A DNA stretch of 35,597 nt, from the NCBI GenBank assembly GCA_005888735.1, contig VBBN01000007.1, positions 1-35,597 of the forward strand. The letters are read 5' to 3'. Source of the DNA: Candidatus Bathyarchaeota archaeon (lineage in GTDB: Archaea > Thermoproteota > Bathyarchaeia > 40CM-2-53-6). Made by a program: the position numbers and the translations under genes. This document shows positions 1-7,560 of this stretch, in pieces (position 1 is the stretch's first letter; each line of letters starts with the position of its first letter). The notes below the pieces were generated by a model. It was not told the DNA's origin, searched no databases, and was given only the letters and a program-made list of their open reading frames with translations.

Positions 1-2
1 TA

Positions 3-389
3 GGGGGAGTTGAGGGTCGGGATCTCGTCTCAATGCAAAAATTTGGTAGAGCCGCGGGCATGTCGTTCCAGATAAGAGACGACATGTTGGACTTTGATGG
101 TTCGCCAGATGAACCAGCTCTGAGCAGTCCTAATATCGTAACCTCGCACTTTCTTCACGAAGCCCCTCGCCCGAACAACCACACGGACTTGCTGGTTTCC
201 AGGAAGAAGAAGCCTAGCTCAAAACAGGTACTTCGTTTACTCCGAGACTCTGGGTCGCTTGATTTTGCGAGAGATAGGGCCAAGCAGTATGCTGATGAAG
301 CCAAGCAGAGTCTTCGGAGCGTAAAACGGCTCAGGAACCGGAAGATTCTCGATGAATACGCTGATTATCTATGGCAGAGGAAAAATTAG
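3..389 (+). CDS. Polyprenyl (geranylgeranyl-type) diphosphate synthase, C-terminal part
   Basis: The 5' end lies outside the window; the frame is open from base 3, so an ATG at 33 is internal. Residues after that ATG contain FQIRDDMLDF, the second aspartate-rich motif of trans-isoprenyl diphosphate synthases, which binds Mg-diphosphate. The later stretch PNIVTSHFL and the helical, basic C terminus also fit archaeal members, which make C20 or longer chains for ether lipids or quinone tails. Odd: the GKPxGxD segment that normally follows the DDxxD motif within about 10 residues is not visible; the protein passes from DFDGSPDEPALSS straight to PNIVTSHF. This may be a small deletion or a non-catalytic subunit. 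Family assignment is firm; chain length and activity cannot be judged from this fragment. Confidence 0.85.
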   Translation, partial: GGVEGRDLVSMQKFGRAAGMSFQIRDDMLDFDGSPDEPALSSPNIVTSHFLHEAPRPNNHTDLLVSRKKKPSSKQVLRLLRDSGSLDFARDRAKQYADEAKQSLRSVKRLRNRKILDEYADYLWQRKN

Positions 390-413
390 CCTCAGATGGT
401 ACTCTCTAACTGG

Positions 414-431
414 TTCTGTTAAGTCTTCGGG
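414..431 (+). repeat. Terminal inverted repeat, left copy
   Basis: 18 bp, perfect reverse complement of 1642-1659. It lies just past the 3' end of tnpB (stop at 438), where the right end and guide-RNA scaffold of IS605-type elements are usually found. Confidence 0.8.
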
Positions 432-433
432 TA

Positions 434-455
434 ATGGCTAATACTGGTTAGCCAT
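434..455 (-). other. Hairpin over the tnpB stop codon (possible right-end/omega-RNA structure)
   Basis: Bases 434-455 form a perfect 8-bp stem (atggctaa/ttagccat) with a 6-base loop. The stem covers the last five codons and the stop codon of tnpB. In IS605-type elements the tnpB 3' end overlaps the RE hairpin and the guide-RNA scaffold, so this position is what that model predicts. That the hairpin is part of such an RNA is inference. Confidence 0.5.
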
Positions 456-1589
456 CCGTAGGTGACTTAACTTGTCTCCATCGACTTTGGGGATTAGGGC
501 CGCTTTATTCGGTTCCCGTTCCTCTACCATTGCTTCAACTGGAGGCCCGTAGGGAGTGAACCTCACTCCTCCCGTAGCTATGTTCACAGCTGCGTTCACA
601 TCCCTGTCAAGCATCGTCCCGCATCCGGGACACCATACTTGTCGCATGGTGTTCTCTAGGGTCTTGTACCCGCATACCGAGCACCGTTTGCTAGTGTTTC
701 TAGCAGGGACATAGGTTACCTTCACGCCTTCCCATCTTGCCTTGTACTCTATCTGGCGTTGTAGTTCGCCAAAGCTCCACGAGTTCATTCTCGCCCTATA
801 CTTTCTGGTTTGACCGTTTCCCTTCCGGTAGAGCCTTCTAATCCCGGTTAGTCTTTCCATGACTATTCCGTAACGTCGGGTCTTCGCCTGTACACGGTTG
901 CGCTGTCTCAGACCATACTTGGCATAGACGACGTGTTCTATCCGTGCATCGTTTCTGTGGAATCGGCTCGTGACAAGACGATAGGTAGACTTGATCCTTG
1001 TGGCCTCGGACAGGTCGAACCGTCGAGCTTTCCCTTCTGTCGAGGCGACTGTCACATTGTCCAGGTTCCGGTCCACTCCAAGGTATCCTTCCGGTTTGTA
1101 CTCAACCACTTCTTTCGAGTAGCTGATGCTGACCGTGTGAGGCGTCACAGTAACAGAGCGCACGGTCACCCCGGACAATGATCGTCGCGTGTGACTGTTG
1201 AGCGGGATGTAGACGTACGTCCGCGGCTTGACCGGCAGTCTGAGAACACCGTCTTGTATCTTGAACCCGTAGCATGTGGTCAGCATCAGCCTTCTAGCAT
1301 GGGGCACTGCGGTGTGAGGGTTGTTTCTCTTAGCCTTTCGATAGTTGTGCAGTATTCCAGTGGCTGTGATGATGGCGCAGAGTCTATAGTAGCCGAGTAT
1401 TTCACGGCTGAGACGGTGATAGCATCCTGACGAGAGTGTCTTGAGCGAGGAAACGTTCTGTTCTATTCCTGTGGAGACGCAGACGTTTACAATGCGTCGA
1501 AACTGGTCTAATAGATGTGGGAGTTCGCTTGAGGCATCGTTTCTCTGCCTGACCGCCTTCACCGCCAGCACTAGCGATGTCCCCTGCAA
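438..1589 (-). CDS. tnpB: IS605 OrfB/TnpB-type RNA-guided nuclease
   Basis: 383 codons from a TTG start, close to the usual TnpB length of about 400. The RuvC-like catalytic residues can be placed: Asp163 in GVDRN, Glu235 in GIVMERL and the DRDVNAAVNI block (Asp318/Asp320). A four-cysteine zinc ribbon sits between the last two blocks (C293, C296, C310, C313). The N-terminal 110 residues match the arginine-rich recognition part. TnpB proteins are guide-RNA-directed DNA nucleases that help IS elements persist. No stop or frameshift is seen, so it appears intact. No tnpA lies beside it. The start is uncertain: the TTG at 1589 is the first in frame, and no strong promoter is visible in the 52 bases before the inverted repeat. 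Confidence 0.93.
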   Translation of the reverse strand: MQGTSLVLAVKAVRQRNDASSELPHLLDQFRRIVNVCVSTGIEQNVSSLKTLSSGCYHRLSREILGYYRLCAIITATGILHNYRKAKRNNPHTAVPHARRLMLTTCYGFKIQDGVLRLPVKPRTYVYIPLNSHTRRSLSGVTVRSVTVTPHTVSISYSKEVVEYKPEGYLGVDRNLDNVTVASTEGKARRFDLSEATRIKSTYRLVTSRFHRNDARIEHVVYAKYGLRQRNRVQAKTRRYGIVMERLTGIRRLYRKGNGQTRKYRARMNSWSFGELQRQIEYKARWEGVKVTYVPARNTSKRCSVCGYKTLENTMRQVWCPGCGTMLDRDVNAAVNIATGGVRFTPYGPPVEAMVEEREPNKAALIPKVDGDKLSHLRMANQY

Positions 1590-1641
1590 GGCTAGGATGC
1601 CAACTAATAACCCGTAGAGCGGTAAAAATGACGGAGCATCT

Positions 1642-1659
1642 CCCGAAGACTTAACAGAA
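1642..1659 (-). repeat. Terminal inverted repeat, right copy
   Basis: 18 bp, perfect reverse complement of 414-431. It ends about 15 bp before the AT-rich box that starts the nuo transcription unit. Confidence 0.8.
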
Positions 1660-1670
1660 TCTTCTGACTC

Positions 1671-1685
1671 AAAGTTTTATAATAT
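1671..1685 (+). promoter_or_regulatory. Probable TATA box of the nuo operon
   Basis: The AT-rich stretch aaagttttataatat is a good archaeal TATA element about 45-55 bases before the nuoA GTG start (1728). Transcription would begin near 1705-1710, giving a short leader. No other promoter-like site is evident inside the tightly packed operon. Confidence 0.6.
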
Positions 1686-1727
1686 CACGGGTCTTGCATG
1701 CCGAAAACGGGCTAGGTTGGACCGTAA

Positions 1728-2099
1728 GTGGTCGCTGAGGGAATTCCAGAGATTGTTTACTATCTTGGATTCGTAACCGTCTCGACAATCGGACTAGTAG
1801 TTGTTCTCCTTCTGCTCATCAGCCCGAAAGACCCGAGGCCAACGCCGGAAAAACATGCCGCCTTCGAGTCTGGGCAGATTGCTGCCGGACGCGGACGGAC
1901 ACGGTTCATTGTCCAGTACTATCCCTACTTGCTAATGTTCGTGGTGTACGATGTTGTTGCTATGTTCCTATTTGCTTGGGCCGTCAACCTCCGTGCGCTA
2001 GGAGCCCCCGGAACGATTCCCATTCTTGTGTTCATGGCAGTTCTGCTCACGCCCCTCGCCTATGCGCTGAGACTCGCAAACAAGCCTGAGAACTGGTAG
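1728..2099 (+). CDS. nuoA: NADH-quinone oxidoreductase subunit A
   Basis: 123 residues with three hydrophobic segments (about 10-32, 66-88, 95-115) and the NuoA signature loop KHAAFESGQ followed by FIVQYYPY. NuoA is a small membrane subunit at the join between the complex I membrane arm and the quinone chamber. Start is GTG at 1728, 20-odd bases after the predicted transcription start. It opens an operon that continues with nuoH four bases later. In related archaea nuoB, C and D normally follow nuoA; here they do not. Confidence 0.93.
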   Translation: MVAEGIPEIVYYLGFVTVSTIGLVVVLLLLISPKDPRPTPEKHAAFESGQIAAGRGRTRFIVQYYPYLLMFVVYDVVAMFLFAWAVNLRALGAPGTIPILVFMAVLLTPLAYALRLANKPENW

Positions 2100-2103
2100 G
2101 TGA

Positions 2104-3120
2104 GTGAGGTTGGCTGAACCGTTTCCGGACCCGATTCAGATGACCTTGGCGATAATGACCAGTCCGCTTTTCTTGAAAATCGCAATTTTTCCCGGTCTCA
2201 CATCGATTGCCATAATTGCTGCACTATTGACGTGGCTGGATCGAAAGATTACAGCAAGGGTCCAATTAAGAATCGGGCCGCAGTACGTGAGCCCGCTTGG
2301 GGGCATCCTGCAGTCCTTCGCAGACTTGATCAAGCTCGCTTTCAAAGAGTTGCCACTTCCGGAAAAGGCGGACAAGTTCTTCTTCGTCATGGCCCCGGTT
2401 TTTGGGATGGTCCTAGCGGGCGGGCTGATGGGGCTCATACCGTTCAGCCATGAGACCTTGATATCGAATCTTGAGATTGGGCTTCCAGTCTTTCTAGCCT
2501 TCGTTACTCTCTCGCCGACACTTGTCCTGCTGGCAGGTTGGAGTGCGAACAGCAAGTACCCGTTCATCGGCGGACTGAGGTCACTGTTCCAGCAGACAGC
2601 ATACGAGATTCCACTCTGGCTCTCGGCTATAGGTGTCGTAATGTTAGCTGGGACCTTCAACTTGGAAAAAATCGTCCTGGCTCAGTCAAAGGGATGGTTT
2701 ATCGTGCCTCAGGCGCTTGGAGCGCTTTTGTTCCTGATAACGTCGGTTGCGGAGCAGGAAAGGATACCCTTCGATCTTCCTGAGGCTGAGCCAGAGGTGA
2801 TTATGGGATGGCAGGCTGAATACACAGGGTTCTTCTTCTTGGCTGCTCAAGGCGCGGGTTTTATCAAACTTTACGCTTTCTCCGCTTTGTTCGCTACGTT
2901 ATACTTGGGAGGTTACCTCGGCCCAGGTCCACTGCCACCTCTCTTTTGGTCCCTACTCAAGACTATTGGGATTGTCGTTGCCGTTATTCTATTGCGAGGT
3001 ACATTTGGACGCGTTCGAATAGACCAACTCTTGAGGGCTGGCTGGACGATCCTTCTCGGCCTAGCGCTTGTGAACATAGTGATAACCTACTTTATCGTCG
3101 TCGGATTTCCCACGATCTGA
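2104..3120 (+). CDS. nuoH: NADH-quinone oxidoreductase subunit H
   Basis: 338 residues, about eight membrane helices. Typical NuoH motifs are present: DRKITARVQLRIGPQYV near residue 46 and the acidic loop RIPFDLPEAEPEV followed by GWQAEYTG near residue 220, which lines the quinone chamber. The start is GTG at 2104, or more likely TTG at 2110, which sits at a better distance from the GGTGA at 2099-2103. It is directly followed by nuoJ; nuoI, which usually separates H and J, is absent. Confidence 0.95.
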   Translation: MRLAEPFPDPIQMTLAIMTSPLFLKIAIFPGLTSIAIIAALLTWLDRKITARVQLRIGPQYVSPLGGILQSFADLIKLAFKELPLPEKADKFFFVMAPVFGMVLAGGLMGLIPFSHETLISNLEIGLPVFLAFVTLSPTLVLLAGWSANSKYPFIGGLRSLFQQTAYEIPLWLSAIGVVMLAGTFNLEKIVLAQSKGWFIVPQALGALLFLITSVAEQERIPFDLPEAEPEVIMGWQAEYTGFFFLAAQGAGFIKLYAFSALFATLYLGGYLGPGPLPPLFWSLLKTIGIVVAVILLRGTFGRVRIDQLLRAGWTILLGLALVNIVITYFIVVGFPTI

Positions 3121-3127
3121 TCGCGCA

Positions 3128-3622
3128 ATGACTGAGCCTGCGTTTCTTGTTCTCGCAGCCGTTACGGTGATAGGATCTATCATGGCGCTCGAAGCCCGGG
3201 ACCTGGTTTACGGTGCGGTGGCTCTCGGCGTCGCGTTTTTGGGAATGGCTGGGCTCTTCATATTGCTTGACGCATCCTATGTCGCAGCGTTTCAGATCGC
3301 TGTGTACATTGGTGCGGTTGTTATCCTAATTCTCTTCACTGTAATGCTCGTTGGACCGGCAAAAGGCGAGGCTCAGATGGAGCTGAAGCGAGTGTCGCTT
3401 CTCGCGGCGGTTCTGGTCGCAACTCTGATAGGGATGGGCGGAGCACTTGCCAGCGCGGCAGCATTCCCAGGCAGCGATGTTTGTGGAGGATCCTGCGACA
3501 TCCAATCCCTAAGCAGAACACTGCTAATCGATTACGGAACGCAACTCGAATTATTGTCGTTGGTTCTGGCAGCAGCAGTCATCGGAGCCTTGACGCTGGC
3601 CAAAGCGGAGAAGAAAACCTAG
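3128..3622 (+). CDS. nuoJ: NADH-quinone oxidoreductase subunit J
   Basis: 164 residues with five hydrophobic segments. The block DASYVAAFQIAVYIGAVVIL is the NuoJ core, including the helix whose pi-bulge takes part in coupling. ATG start 8 bases after the nuoH stop; the tag stop (3620-3622) is two bases before the nuoK start. The C terminus after the fourth segment contains two cysteines in CGGSC, which I do not recognise as family-typical. Confidence 0.93.
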   Translation: MTEPAFLVLAAVTVIGSIMALEARDLVYGAVALGVAFLGMAGLFILLDASYVAAFQIAVYIGAVVILILFTVMLVGPAKGEAQMELKRVSLLAAVLVATLIGMGGALASAAAFPGSDVCGGSCDIQSLSRTLLIDYGTQLELLSLVLAAAVIGALTLAKAEKKT

Positions 3623-3624
3623 AC

Positions 3625-3933
3625 TTGGAAGCTCTGACAAGCTTCTTCGGTGTCTCAGCCATACTGCTGGGAATCGGCATTTACGGGCTTGCCACCAAGA
3701 GAAGTGCCATTCGAATCCTGTTCGCGGTGGAACTGATCTATAACGCGGCAAACCTCAACATCATTGCCTTCGCCAGGCTACGAAACCCCCCTATTGTCAC
3801 TGGTCAGGTCATAGTGCTCTTCTCAATCGCCCTAGCAGCGATGGAGGCCGCCGTGGGTCTGGCGATAATCATTGTCGCATTCAGACTCAACAATGAGATT
3901 GATCTTCGAAAGCTGACGAGGTTGAAAGGATAG
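3625..3933 (+). CDS. nuoK: NADH-quinone oxidoreductase subunit K
   Basis: With the TTG start at 3625 the protein is 102 residues, the normal NuoK length, with three membrane helices. Key residues are visible: Glu in AVELIYNAANLN on helix 2 and Glu in AAMEAAVGLAI on helix 3, the conserved proton-path acids. A longer in-frame ORF reaches back to 3481 but would overlap nuoJ by 140 bases and add a charged tail with no family match, so I reject that start. Confidence 0.93.
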   Translation: MEALTSFFGVSAILLGIGIYGLATKRSAIRILFAVELIYNAANLNIIAFARLRNPPIVTGQVIVLFSIALAAMEAAVGLAIIIVAFRLNNEIDLRKLTRLKG

Positions 3934-3942
3934 CCACGCAAG

Positions 3943-5460
3943 ATGGCATCGCTACTCCTGGTCGGCACGATAGTGGCTCCTCTAGTCTCAGTTCCCATCT
4001 TATACACTCTCGGCAGGAGCCTTCGCGAGAAAACGGGGTATGCCTGCTTCGCTCTCCTTCTCATTCCACTAGCATCAATTCTGCTCGCCGCCGCGTTAGC
4101 TTCAGGAGACGCTTCAGGCTCTTACTTGGAATCGTATTCGTGGGCACCCATCGGGACATTCGGCCTAAGAGCAGACAATCTGAGCATTCCAGTGCTATTC
4201 ACTATCAGCCTTCTGACAGCTGTCATCGCGCTCTTTTCGGTTCCGTATATGCAACACAAGATTGGCGACGAGCCCGAACGATATGGATTGTACTACAGTC
4301 TCTACATCCTCTACGCTCTCGGAATGGTCGGCACAGTCCTATCGACAAACCTGATTCAGTTCTACGCCTTCTTTGAAATAATGCTGATTCCCTCCTTCTT
4401 TCTCATCGCAGAATGGGGGTATGGTGAGCGAGAAAAGATCTCGCTCATGTACTTCTTCTGGACTCACGTCGGAGCCCTAGTGCTTCTCGTTGGCATATTG
4501 GTAACTGCTTACCTGTCCGGGGTCACTGACATGGACGTTGTCCGTGTCTTCTTCTCATCAAACCCAAACGTTGTTCCTAGCATCGTGCGCCTCGGAGTCG
4601 TCGCCGCAATGTGCTTCGGCTTCTTTGTCAAGATGGCCCAGTTCGGACTCCACATTTGGTTGCCGAACGCGCACGCAGAAGCGCCAACCCCGATCAGTGC
4701 TCTCCTATCCCCTGCCATGATAGGCATAGGCGGCTACGCCACGGTAAGAATTGTGATGACGATCTACCCTGACATGTTCTTCGCGCTCTCTGCCTTCTTC
4801 GCTGGCTGGGCGCTTGTGACCATGATCTACGGTGGTGCCATGGCTCTTGTCCAAGACGACATCAAACGCTTGCTCGCTTATTCCAGCGTTAGTCAAATGG
4901 GCTACATTCTATTCGGGCTTGCATCTTTCACACAGATCGGCATCGCCGGCTCGATGTTTCAGTATGTTAGCCATGGTACCGCGAAGGGCATCCTCTTCAT
5001 AGTGGCGGGGGCAATAATTCTCCAGGTCAATGGGGAACGGAGCATAAGCAAACTGGGCGGGCTCGCTTCAAAGATGCCCGTCACGGCTACAGCGGCTTTC
5101 GTAGGCTTCCTCGCGATTCTCGGTCTTCCCACGACGAATGGTTTCTTTTCCGAATTCTTCCTCTTTCAGGGTAGCTTCATCAGAGCGGCGGACTCTGCGA
5201 CACTTTACCGGCTTATAATCGCGATCCTCAGCGTTATCGCCACAGCACTTACAGCAGGGTATTCCCTCTGGACACTTCGTAGGATTTTCTTTGGTCCAAC
5301 CACGGAGGCCACGGCGCAGGCCAAGGAGGCTCCATGGACCGTCACTCTACCGCTCATCGTGCTGTGCGTAGTGACAATCTTTCTCGGAATATATCCTGAG
5401 CCCATCCTCAGCCGCTTGGTTTCCGCTGCAAAAGTTGTGCAAGGGATAGGGTTACTATGA
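3943..5460 (+). CDS. nuoM: Complex I antiporter-like subunit, divergent NuoM paralogue
   Basis: 505 residues, about 14 membrane helices, proton-channel subunit fold. Conserved: Glu145 in YAFFEIMLIP (helix 5), Lys230 in FFVKMAQFGLHIWLPNAH (helix 7), and Glu in GFFSEFF (helix 12, Glu as in NuoM rather than Lys as in NuoL/N). The helix-8 lysine found in the other three pump subunits of this operon is missing: LLSPAMIGIGGYA has Gly261 where the second NuoM has LLLKMGGYG. It is the first of two NuoM-type genes flanking nuoL. The ATGA overlap with nuoL (5457-5460) implies translational coupling. NuoM versus a Mrp/Hyf-like relative is the only uncertainty; the context supports complex I. Confidence 0.9.
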   Translation: MASLLLVGTIVAPLVSVPILYTLGRSLREKTGYACFALLLIPLASILLAAALASGDASGSYLESYSWAPIGTFGLRADNLSIPVLFTISLLTAVIALFSVPYMQHKIGDEPERYGLYYSLYILYALGMVGTVLSTNLIQFYAFFEIMLIPSFFLIAEWGYGEREKISLMYFFWTHVGALVLLVGILVTAYLSGVTDMDVVRVFFSSNPNVVPSIVRLGVVAAMCFGFFVKMAQFGLHIWLPNAHAEAPTPISALLSPAMIGIGGYATVRIVMTIYPDMFFALSAFFAGWALVTMIYGGAMALVQDDIKRLLAYSSVSQMGYILFGLASFTQIGIAGSMFQYVSHGTAKGILFIVAGAIILQVNGERSISKLGGLASKMPVTATAAFVGFLAILGLPTTNGFFSEFFLFQGSFIRAADSATLYRLIIAILSVIATALTAGYSLWTLRRIFFGPTTEATAQAKEAPWTVTLPLIVLCVVTIFLGIYPEPILSRLVSAAKVVQGIGLL

Positions 5461-7559
5461 TTTACCTTCCCTGGTTCATCTGGATCTCCCCAATCGTCGG
5501 GGCGCTTCTCACTCCTGCATTTGCAGTGATAAGCCCGAAGTTGCGCAACTGGGCTGCTGTCGGGTTCTCGCTGATTGCTGCGGTAGCCGCGACCGTCACC
5601 TCCCTGACCGTGGCCGCTGGCGACTACCAAGTCCCCTGGATACCCTCAGTGTCCTCGCCTACGAAGTCGGCGATAACCGCGGGAGTGTTGGTCGACCCAC
5701 TGAGCATGTTCATGGCCAACATAGTTGCCTGGGTCAGCTTCCTGATAATGGTCTACAGTGTTGAATACATGAAAGAGGATTCAGGACTTACACGCTACTG
5801 GTTCTTCATGAACCTCTTCATCGGCAACATGCTACTGCTCATCCTTGCCGACAACCTCTTGATGATGCTCTTCGGCTGGGAAGGAGTTGGACTCTGCTCC
5901 TACGCGCTGATCGGCTACTGGTACAAGGATGAGAAGGAGCACTGGGTCGGGACGCCTGGCGACACTGCCCTAGGTCTTCCTCAGGCGTACTCTCCAAGCC
6001 AGGCTGGGATGAAGGCGTTCATCTTCACCAGAATCGGCGACATCGCTTTGATGATTGCAATCTTTCTCATCTACGCGTATGCTGGAACGTTCAACTATCT
6101 AGAGCTGGCGACGAAAGTCGCAGGTTCATCAGGCTGGGCAGCGGGCCTAGCGAGGCTGGGCCTGCTAGTGCCCACCGCGCTCCTCTTCTTCGGTGGTCCA
6201 ATCGGTAAGTCAGCACAGTTTCCCCTCCAGGAATGGTTACCTGACGCAATGGCGGGTCCGACCTCTGTCTCTGCTCTCATCCACGCAGCGACAATGGTGA
6301 AGGCAGGAGTCTTCCTCACGGGAAGAATGGGGCCCATCTTCTATACAGCCCTGGTCCAGTTTCAGCAAGTGTTTCCGTTCTTCGCCACAATAGCGTGGAT
6401 CGGGGCCTTCACCGCTTTTCTCGCAGCAACACAGGCCACTGTAGCCCGAGAAATCAAGAAGGTCCTCGCTTACTCTACCGTGTCGCAGATAGGCTACATG
6501 ATGCTTGGCCTAGGCATAGCTGGGCTAGGGGCCAACTTCGCGCTCGGCTACACTGCGGGATTGTTTCACTTGATGAGCCATGCAATATTCAAAGCGTCTC
6601 TGTTCCTCGCAGCGGGATGGGTCATCCATGCCGCCGAGTCACGGTTCATGGATGAAATGGGAGGACTCGCAAAGGGTATGCGGCTCACGGCCGCAGCGAT
6701 GCTTCTCGCCGGACTCTCTCTCATGGGAATACCGCCGTTGAGTGGTTTCTGGACGAAGGACGCGGTTCTTTCCGCGAGTTTCGAAGCCAACCAATACCTT
6801 CTCTACGGTCTCGGAATCGCAACCGTACTCCTAACTGGTTTCTACACGATGCGCATGCTGGGAATGACCTTCTCGGGCAAACCGAGCGCCCACCTTGCTG
6901 AGTTGGAACATGAGGGAAGCCATGTTCACGAAGCACGCTTCACAATGCTTCTCCCGTACCTTCTTCTAGCTGTCGGCAGCCTAATAATCGGAATCGCCTT
7001 TCCACTCATCGATCCTCCTCTTACAAACTACTTGGAAGGAACCTTCAGCGTTCTGAGGATCGCTATTCCTTCGGGTGCACCTCCAGAATCTGGTACGCTT
7101 TCAATCACACTGGTAGCCATCAGTGTCGCCGTCGCACTCGCTGGCGCGGCCCTAGGCTACATTCGATACTTCAACAAGGAACACCACCAAATCACAAAGC
7201 CCGGAGGCCTGCAAGGCTTCCTCTGGAACCGCTGGTATGTCAACGCCATCTACTACAAGATCTTCGTCAATGGCTCTATGAGGGTGGCGAACGGGCTCTA
7301 TCAATACGTTGAGAAGGGAGTCTGGGACCCGCTAAACTACGTAATAGCTAGAAACGTTGTTGAATACTCCAAGGCGAGCCGCCAGCTGGACGAGAGGGTT
7401 GTCGACCAAGCCGTCAACGACGTTTCCACGGAGGGTTCGCGGCTCAGCAACATAATGAAAAGGTTCCAGACAGGGGTCACCCAGCAATACGTTATCTCGT
7501 TCGCCATTGGAGTCCTCCTCCTCCTAGCCTACATGATCTTCGTCATAGGAGCAAGCTAG
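5457..7559 (+). CDS. nuoL: NADH-quinone oxidoreductase subunit L, with extended lateral helix
   Basis: 700 residues against about 610 in well-studied NuoL. The N-terminal pump domain is normal: GWEGVGLCSYALIGYWY (helix 5 Glu), PIGKSAQFPLQEWLPDAMAG (helix 7 Lys), ATMVKAGVFL (helix 8 Lys) and LSGFWTKD (helix 12 Lys). The C-terminal lateral helix HL that clamps the neighbouring pumps runs from about residue 600 to the final membrane helix (678-700) and is nearly 30 residues longer than in E. coli NuoL by my count. The extra length looks like an internal repeat of 26 residues (618-643 and 644-669). This is the expected adaptation to span one more pump subunit, and a second NuoM-type gene is encoded on each side. 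Confidence 0.95.
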   Translation: MIYLPWFIWISPIVGALLTPAFAVISPKLRNWAAVGFSLIAAVAATVTSLTVAAGDYQVPWIPSVSSPTKSAITAGVLVDPLSMFMANIVAWVSFLIMVYSVEYMKEDSGLTRYWFFMNLFIGNMLLLILADNLLMMLFGWEGVGLCSYALIGYWYKDEKEHWVGTPGDTALGLPQAYSPSQAGMKAFIFTRIGDIALMIAIFLIYAYAGTFNYLELATKVAGSSGWAAGLARLGLLVPTALLFFGGPIGKSAQFPLQEWLPDAMAGPTSVSALIHAATMVKAGVFLTGRMGPIFYTALVQFQQVFPFFATIAWIGAFTAFLAATQATVAREIKKVLAYSTVSQIGYMMLGLGIAGLGANFALGYTAGLFHLMSHAIFKASLFLAAGWVIHAAESRFMDEMGGLAKGMRLTAAAMLLAGLSLMGIPPLSGFWTKDAVLSASFEANQYLLYGLGIATVLLTGFYTMRMLGMTFSGKPSAHLAELEHEGSHVHEARFTMLLPYLLLAVGSLIIGIAFPLIDPPLTNYLEGTFSVLRIAIPSGAPPESGTLSITLVAISVAVALAGAALGYIRYFNKEHHQITKPGGLQGFLWNRWYVNAIYYKIFVNGSMRVANGLYQYVEKGVWDPLNYVIARNVVEYSKASRQLDERVVDQAVNDVSTEGSRLSNIMKRFQTGVTQQYVISFAIGVLLLLAYMIFVIGAS

Positions 7560-7560
7560 C

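Larger units (their letters stand above)
414..1659. mobile_element. tnpB element bounded by 18-bp perfect inverted repeats
   Basis: The sequence ttctgttaagtcttcggg at 414-431 recurs as an exact reverse complement at 1642-1659. The repeats enclose a single tnpB gene on the minus strand (438-1589) and nothing else; no tnpA is present, so the element would be non-autonomous. IS200/IS605 elements usually end in subterminal hairpins rather than long terminal inverted repeats. I see no convincing target-site duplication outside the repeats. The right end lies about 15 bp upstream of the nuo TATA box, so it abuts or replaces the upstream promoter region of that operon. Confidence 0.75.

Noticed and set aside
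933-1430. Two plus-strand ORFs within tnpB
   Set aside because: They are antisense shadows of a well-supported gene, with no family pattern of their own.
408-1666. Target-site duplication flanking the tnpB element
   Set aside because: Bases just outside the inverted repeats (aactgg on the left, tcttct on the right) do not match as a direct repeat.
3481-3624. Upstream extension of nuoK to 150 residues
   Set aside because: It overlaps nuoJ in another frame and adds a charged tail not found in NuoK; the TTG at 3625 gives the usual 102 residues.
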